From the NCBI GenBank assembly GCA_963575745.1, contig CAUYUJ010000658.1, positions 336,001 through 400,000 of the forward strand: a stretch of 64,000 bases of DNA, given 5' to 3'. Positions 58,917 to 64,000 of the stretch are shown one piece after another; the first letter of the stretch is position 1; each line of letters opens with the position of its first letter. The notes below the pieces were generated by a model. It saw only the letters and a program-made list of their open reading frames with translations, was not told the origin of the DNA and searched no databases. The stretch is from Prorocentrum cordatum (taxonomy: Eukaryota > Sar > Dinophyceae > Prorocentrales > Prorocentraceae). Both the position numbers and the translations under genes were made by a program.

Positions 58917-59087
58917 AAAAATGAAGGGGCCCCAGGACACACAAATGAATACACACAAATTAAACAAATCCCCATATGTTCCCATATTTTCTGTGCTTTT
59001 GTCTTCCATCCCACTCCCCACATTTTCCCATATATTCTATGGAAGCGACGATTAATTGCGTCTGTGTTTTTTTCCTCCTGACCATAG
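58917..59087. other. Non-satellite insertion in the octamer array
   Basis: About 170 bp of AT-rich unique sequence (ATGAAGGGGCCCCAGGACAC start, CCCATATGTTCCCATATTTT, GGAAGCGACGATTAATTGCG) interrupts a phrase that elsewhere reads GCAGGCACAAAGGCACACAGG. No clear terminal repeat or poly-A is visible. Confidence 0.6.
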
Positions 59088-59134
59088 ACACACAGGCACA
59101 CAGACACACAAACACCCAGACAGACAGACACACA

Positions 59135-59181
<47 letters not shown>

Positions 59182-59340
59182 ATACACAGACACACTGACA
59201 CACTGACACGCAGACACACAGACGCAAAAACACAGACACACAGACACACAGACACACAGATACATAGACACATAGAGACATAGACACACAGACACACAGA
59301 CAGGCACACAGAGCCCCCACCCACCCACCACACCCCCTTC

Positions 59341-59417
59341 CGGCGCTCCGGAGGGGGAAGGCGCCGCACAATTTCGGGGCCGGCCGCCCCTCCACTCCAA
59401 CCACTCCGCCCTCGCGA
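59341..59417 (-). repeat. Nested-hairpin module, copy 9 (truncated)
   Basis: Starts CGGCGCTCCGG but ends after CCGCCCTCGCG; the closing GGAGCGCC arm is replaced by unrelated sequence. Confidence 0.9.
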
Positions 59418-59419
59418 AC

Positions 59420-59579
59420 TCCGACAACCACGCCGACGGATCCAACTCATTTCCCGGCATACCCGAGACCCTCCCCAGGCCCCTCCAATCATCGATCCCT
59501 TCGGAACCATCCACCACTTGATCGGCGCCACCGCCACAAAGAGTTCCAGCCCTTCATCCACGCGCACCCCCCTCCTCGC
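59420..59579 (-). pseudogene. Possible C-terminal tail remnant with GNELDPSA
   Basis: Between modules 9 and 10 the minus strand encodes [10 protein letters not shown] at 59435-59460, matching [10 protein letters not shown] at 59829-59854 behind the EEP-USP gene. It is probably a leftover of a second copy of that gene's 3' end. Confidence 0.4.
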
Positions 59580-59665
59580 TGGCGCTCCGGAGGGGGGAGG
59601 CACCGCCCCACTACGGGGCCAGCCCTCCCTCCGCTCCAGCCACTTCGCCCTCACGGAGCGCCAGC
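59580..59665 (-). repeat. Nested-hairpin module, copy 10
   Basis: TGGCGCTCCGGAGG to CACGGAGCGCCA, the copy nearest the EEP-USP gene; outer arms pair over nine or more bases. Confidence 0.9.
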
Positions 59666-59797
59666 GGAGAGAAAAGACTTGAGGGGGGAGGAGCCGAACC
59701 TCGCAGCACAGCCTTGCCCTGATTTACCCGCTCCCCCCCCCGTCTTGCTTCCCCACTCTTCCCCCCTCAACACCCAGCTCCCACCGCACCCCCCGCC

Positions 59798-60518
59798 CTA
59801 TCGACCCGCATGCCAGGCGGACCCCGCAGACGGATCCAGCTCATTCCCCTGCATATCCACGCACCTCCCTCGGGCCCCCTCCGAGACCCGCTGCGACGCG
59901 CGCGTCGCATCCCCCAAATCGCGGCTGCGCTGGAACGCAGCCAAGTTCTCGATCCTCCCCGCGCCGAAACCTGTCACCACTCGCGCGGCGCCGCCGCCAC
60001 TCGACGGTCCAGACGGCTCCGCGCGCCTCGGGCGCACCAGCACCCCCCCCCGTATATACGCGCCCTCGCCCGCGGCAGCCCCCTCCTCGACCGCGACGGG
60101 GCCGGGCGCAGCTCGCGCCGCCAAACGCGCCGAGCTCCTCCGCGGGACCTCCGCCTCTGACCGAGGCTCCACCTTTCGTTTCCCCGACGCTGAAACCCGC
60201 ACCGTCTCCACCGCTGCCGCATCTTTCCCCCCCGCGACACTCGCGCACGCCACATCGCCACCTAGACCCCCGCCGCCCGCGCGCGCCCCCCCGGACCCTC
60301 GAGCACCTCGGACGCGCCCTGGCCCAGCGACGTCGCGCTCCCCGCCGACATCCCTGACTCCAGCCGCGCCCGCCGCGCCACCCGCCGCCCCTGCATCCGA
60401 GCGAGGCGTCGCCGTCTTTTCCCGTGCCCGCCGCGCGGCGGAACGCGGAGCGGCGCCACCAGGCGAGCCAGAGACCCCCCCCTCCCTCGGAGACACCGCC
60501 CCCCGCCAACCCCAGCGG
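59798..60518 (-). other. Candidate C-terminal extension of the EEP-USP gene in other frames
   Basis: Beyond the stop of the 60519 frame the minus strand has two further GC-rich frames. One ends at 60262; the other (60496-59798) contains KRKVEPRSEAEVPRRSSARL, then RIENLAAFQRSRDLGDATRA and [20 protein letters not shown]. The last part is well-mixed and protein-like. I infer that it is the true C-terminus, reached by a frameshift or spliced exon, but the Gly/Ala-rich stretch between makes the join impossible to place by eye. Confidence 0.4.
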
Positions 60519-63500
60519 TCAAGTCGCGGGCGCCTGCCGCGCCCCTTGACTCGGCTGCGCCCGAAGCCCTGCCCTTCGTCGTGACCGCTCGCCGCCCAGC
60601 CGCACCATCACCATCGACGGCGCGCCCCTCCCCTGACGTCGAAACCGCGCACTTCCTCCGCAGGCGCCTGCTCGCGGAACGCGGCTCGGCGGCGGCAACC
60701 GAGACAACGCCCTCCCTGCGTCCTCCACGGCCTGGCCCTGCACCAACTCCACCGCCGGACGTAGGCTCACCCCTCGACCCAACAGACGCCGAAGCCCCGG
60801 CCCGATCGCCAGCGACGCCGCCCGCGCGCCCGTTCCCTCGGGCCGCCGACGCCCCACTCCCCCCCTCGCGCTCCGTCGCTCCGTCGGCGTCACCACCAAC
60901 AGCCCACCCCCGCCCCATCCGCCGCCACCAGACGCACTCGCATCACCGCCCCCCGGCCCACTCCCGCCACTGCCCTGCCCCTCACGCGCTGCGTCCACCT
61001 CGGTCGCACCTGCGCCCGCGCCCTGCCCCTGACCGCGGCCCAGGCGGCAATACACTGCCATGTACGCCTCCTTCTGCTTGATGTGCGCCGGCTCGTCTCG
61101 GATCAAGCGCGGTGGCTCGTCGTCGTCAAACACGAAGTACCTCCCATCATGAACGCGGCACAGAGTCGTGTAATGGCCGCAATTAACTGACCGCCCACTA
61201 TGGTAAACCACACCGACCAACTGCATCTGGGGAAGCCCTGGCAGCCTCAGTTGCTCTTCCACCCACACTGCCTCCCGCGCCTCGGAGCCCCTCCTCAATT
61301 GAACCACCAGAACCTGTGGCACACAAGTGGCTCTCGTCTGCCTCACGTGCTTAACCCGGTCGTGCTCGTCGCGGCGGCACCCCGGGCAGCTCTTCTCGAT
61401 ATCTTCAGGAGCACAAAAGTCGCAGTACAACTCCTGCAGCATCAAGGGCCCACCTGGACGCCCATGAACACGCAGCTTCAGCACATCCTCAGCCTCGTAC
61501 GCGACAGTCTCGTAATTGCACACGTCACACTTCTCCCGCTTCTCCACGACGAACCCGAACATCTGATCAACGCACGTCACCCGCAGATTCACCGCGCGGA
61601 TGCTATCGGGTTCCCGCTGCGCAAACCGACCTGCCAACATCTCTGCGTCACGCGCAGCCACCATCAGCTTACCCCAATACGCAAACACATCCTGCTGCTG
61701 CCACGGGTCGTTGAACTCACTCGGCCGCCCCATCACATCGTCGTCGCAGTCAACGCTCGTACGCCGCAGCACACTCACAGGTCCCTGCTGCCAGCGTCGC
61801 GAGCACAACTGGTTGTACGTCTCCCACATCCCGCACACGCAACAACGCCCCGTGCCCCGGTCCTCGCACTGCTGCTCTGAATGCCATCGAAGCCACTCCA
61901 AGACGGCAGGCGTCCGCAACATCAGCTGCGTCACACTGACCACGTAGCAGGTGTGCCATGGCCGCGGCATCCCTCGGACGGGCACGCACCGCACGCTGTC
62001 CCACGAAGCCGCGCGAATGCCAGCCACGTTCGGGACATACATGTCTGCCGGGCACGGTGGCGGCGGAGGCGGGCAGGGGCTCGGCGGCGGCGGAACCGGG
62101 CGACCCAAAGCAAACAAACTCTGTGGCCCGAACGCTGCGGATATCGCTTGTTCCCGACGGCGCTGTCGGCGGCCGGCAGCCCGCTGCTGCGTCCGCAAGT
62201 ACGCCTCTCGATCTCGTTCCTGCGCCTGCTGCCGGGCCAGCGCCGCGGCCTCTCGACCACGCTGTAACCGACTCTGAACCTCCACACCCTCCAGTCTCTG
62301 TGACTGATCGCGCGTCGCCTGCAGCACGACTCGCGCGCGCTGCGCCACGGCCCTCATCTTCTGCTCCCGAGATCCAAAGCACGCGTGGGCACGCACATAC
62401 CCGAACAGCCCATAGTGGTCGGACATGTGGAACTCGGAACCCTCGAAGAACACCTTCCCTTTCCCTACCAAGTGCACCTCGGACCAGAGATCCGCTCCAA
62501 AGAGCACCCGGTCACGTCTCTGGCCGACAGCCCCCCTCTCGCCGAGACCCGAATAGAACTTATTGCCGGGGCAACCCCAGGATCGGCCCTCATACCATGC
62601 GTCCCTCAGACGCAACTGCTCCACGGCTGCCTGCACCTGCGCATCCGTGCTGTTCATGTCGCCCACGATGAGCAGCCGATGGCATTCGTCCCCGCACTTC
62701 GCCACAATCTTCCCAAGTATCGCACGACGCCGTTCCCATGACGCGTCCGTGGGCAGGTGCACCGCCGCCACGTGCACGTGCCCATCGCCGCCGGCGCCGC
62801 CGTCTCCGGGCACCTGGACACGGCACAGCACGCACGGATCCTGCCCTGGCACAGCCACAGATTCCGCCCGCAGACCGTGCCTGACGTACAGATGCACATA
62901 CCCCCTGGACTCGTGCGCCTGCGCAACGCCCGCCAATTGAAACTCCCCTGACAGCTCCTCGTACGCACCCCCGCCCTCGCACTCCTGCAAGGCAACGACG
63001 TCACACCCGCGCGCCTGCCTCCAACGGAGCACCTCGCCAAGAACCGCGGCGCGCTGATCCCGCGCGGTCCAGGAATGCGGCGCCACGGCAGCGCGATGCC
63101 CACCAGCAATGTTCCACGTCGCAAACGACAACGTCGACGCGCCCTCAAGGCCCTCTCCCTCGCCTGCCTCGTCCACGGCCCTCCCCACCACACCCGCCAT
63201 CGCCCGGCCCGCGCCCGCCGCACTGGGCCCAGACACATCCGCGCGCGGGGCGACGCCGAAGAGGTCCAGAGCGTCACGGCACTCCTGGTCCGAGAGCAAC
63301 AACTCCATGACATCCCGCGCACCCCGCGCGCCGACACCCGCGCGGAAAGACGCGAACGCGCCCCGCAACGCACGACACACGTCTGGCACGAACGACTCCG
63401 CCGACGCATCCAGCACCCTGGCACCGGCCCCGCGACCAACGTGGCCCAGCAGGAGCCCGAGTGCGCCGGCGATCCTCTGCGAAGGCACCCGAACGTGCGG

Positions 63501-64000
63501 CGCCTCCCCAAACTCTACCACTGGTGGCGGGCGCCGCCCATCACTGGCTTGTATCGGCCGCAGCAGCGCGTCGATATTCCGAGCGATTCGCCCTGCAACC
63601 GCCTCCCTGCGGCCTCGATCGTACACGCACACGGTCAGAGACTCGGCACGCCCGAGCGCCTCCCCCGCCCGACCAGCCTGGACGCGCACGAAGATCCAAT
63701 CCTGGGGAACGCCAGACACGCTCAGAGCGTCCACGGCAGCAACCATCAGCAACTCCTTCTTATCGCTGACGCAGCTCGCGTCCCAAACGCTCGTCCAGTT
63801 GTGCGCCACCCGAGCAAAATGCTCTGGGTTCTCCTCCGCGCCGACGTGCTCGCCCACCTTTGCCGAGGCCACAGTCATCGGCAGGTCTAACCCTGAGCAC
63901 AGCTGTCGCGCCACCTTCAGGAAGAACTCCAACGCTTGACGCTCCAGTCTGCCCTCCGCCAGAGCGCCCTCCGACCGCACGTTCACGACCCACTTGTCCA
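60519..64000 (-). CDS. EEP nuclease/phosphatase-ubiquitin-specific protease fusion (5' partial)
   Basis: The frame is open past the window edge (reading DKWVV before the first displayed GTG at 63986), so the start is unknown. Residues from 63986: 1-250, an uncharacterised conserved-looking N-terminal region. About 285-535, an EEP fold with N292 (FATWNIAGG), E335 (VALQECEGG), H410 (AAVHLPT), D443 and N445 (VGDMNST), D492 (RRDRVLF) and S522-D523-H524 (MSDHYGL), all catalytic positions present. 540-615, a Gln/Arg-rich coiled-coil. 628-646, a poly-Pro linker. About 660-985, a USP (peptidase C19) domain: Cys box HTCYVVSVTQLML with C680, a WQQQDVFAY box, three CxxC pairs (820/823, 855/858, 867/870), and CGHYTTL with H938 and FDDDE with D954. 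The usual Asn before TCY is His. The tail is Gly/Arg-rich. It would hydrolyse phosphodiester or phosphate bonds and remove ubiquitin; a retroelement or multi-copy host gene are both possible. Confidence 0.8.
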   Translation of the reverse strand, partial: DKWVVNVRSEGALAEGRLERQALEFFLKVARQLCSGLDLPMTVASAKVGEHVGAEENPEHFARVAHNWTSVWDASCVSDKKELLMVAAVDALSVSGVPQDWIFVRVQAGRAGEALGRAESLTVCVYDRGRREAVAGRIARNIDALLRPIQASDGRRPPPVVEFGEAPHVRVPSQRIAGALGLLLGHVGRGAGARVLDASAESFVPDVCRALRGAFASFRAGVGARGARDVMELLLSDQECRDALDLFGVAPRADVSGPSAAGAGRAMAGVVGRAVDEAGEGEGLEGASTLSFATWNIAGGHRAAVAPHSWTARDQRAAVLGEVLRWRQARGCDVVALQECEGGGAYEELSGEFQLAGVAQAHESRGYVHLYVRHGLRAESVAVPGQDPCVLCRVQVPGDGGAGGDGHVHVAAVHLPTDASWERRRAILGKIVAKCGDECHRLLIVGDMNSTDAQVQAAVEQLRLRDAWYEGRSWGCPGNKFYSGLGERGAVGQRRDRVLFGADLWSEVHLVGKGKVFFEGSEFHMSDHYGLFGYVRAHACFGSREQKMRAVAQRARVVLQATRDQSQRLEGVEVQSRLQRGREAAALARQQAQERDREAYLRTQQRAAGRRQRRREQAISAAFGPQSLFALGRPVPPPPSPCPPPPPPCPADMYVPNVAGIRAASWDSVRCVPVRGMPRPWHTCYVVSVTQLMLRTPAVLEWLRWHSEQQCEDRGTGRCCVCGMWETYNQLCSRRWQQGPVSVLRRTSVDCDDDVMGRPSEFNDPWQQQDVFAYWGKLMVAARDAEMLAGRFAQREPDSIRAVNLRVTCVDQMFGFVVEKREKCDVCNYETVAYEAEDVLKLRVHGRPGGPLMLQELYCDFCAPEDIEKSCPGCRRDEHDRVKHVRQTRATCVPQVLVVQLRRGSEAREAVWVEEQLRLPGLPQMQLVGVVYHSGRSVNCGHYTTLCRVHDGRYFVFDDDEPPRLIRDEPAHIKQKEAYMAVYCRLGRGQGQGAGAGATEVDAAREGQGSGGSGPGGGDASASGGGGWGGGGLLVVTPTERRSARGGVGRRRPEGTGARAASLAIGPGLRRLLGRGVSLRPAVELVQGQAVEDAGRALSRLPPPSRVPRAGACGGSARFRRQGRGAPSMVMVRLGGERSRRRAGLRAQPSQGARQAPAT

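Larger units (their letters stand above)
45753..59340. repeat. CACAGACA octamer satellite
   Basis: About 13.6 kb based on the octamer ACACAGAC with scattered variants (GGAC, GCAG, CTGAC). Because 8 is not a multiple of 3 and none of the eight codons is a stop, all six frames stay open, so frames of up to 926 codons on either strand are artefacts. Six hairpin modules interrupt it. Confidence 0.95.

Noticed and set aside
59679-60584. 301-codon Pro/Ala-rich plus-strand frame
   Set aside because: Antisense of the GC-rich tail of the EEP-USP gene; no domain.
61200-63939. Plus-strand frames of 100-276 codons
   Set aside because: Shadows of the EEP-USP gene.

Overview
The window looks like nuclear DNA of a dinoflagellate (Dinophyceae); I cannot name the species. 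The reasons are the type of Ty1/copia polyprotein, the LINE-type RNase H fragments, an intron-free EEP-plus-ubiquitin-protease reading frame, and the mass of GC-rich simple sequence and satellite. I found no bacterial operons, rRNA, tRNA, CRISPR array or spliced-leader sequence. Family names come from reading motifs by eye, not from database searches.

Layout. 1-6.9 kb: no convincing gene; degenerate duplicated repeat blocks, GGCCCC-rich arrays, a GGC tract of about 430 bp, and CCT-rich sequence. 6.9-15.3 kb: a decayed copia-type LTR retrotransposon on the minus strand, with short direct repeats that look like LTRs, then Gag, protease, a methyltransferase-like insert, integrase, reverse transcriptase (RT) and RNase H, broken by stops and frameshifts. 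15.3-22.3 kb: simple-repeat tracts (ACT, CCT, CAT/ATC, CA) and sequence without recognisable genes. 22.4-33.7 kb: about 11 kb of minus-strand coding frames, tightly packed and shifted against each other. They include an SGNH-hydrolase-like protein, a protein with an HGT motif and several large proteins I do not recognise. They lie directly downstream of a second copia RT/RNase H fragment (33.8-35.8 kb). 35.8-36.6 kb: a plus-strand Cys/His-rich gene fragment that runs into a GTGTCTGT satellite. 37.1-37.6 and 39.0-40.0 kb: LINE-type RNase H remnants. 37.6-44.4 kb: a mosaic of a 177-bp satellite, a 340-bp unit with a covarying stem-loop, and a large inverted repeat. 44.4-59.7 kb: about 15 kb of CACAGACA-type satellite punctuated by an 85-bp nested-hairpin module and containing a 4.8-kb tandem duplication. 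59.8-64.0 kb: a minus-strand gene, open past the window end, encoding an endonuclease/exonuclease/phosphatase (EEP) domain followed by a ubiquitin-specific protease (USP) domain.

The best candidates for something undescribed are the EEP-USP fusion, the 11-kb array behind the copia fragment with its recurrent palindromic 11-mer, and the hairpin-punctuated satellite. Frameshifts may reflect decay or assembly indels; the sequence alone cannot decide.
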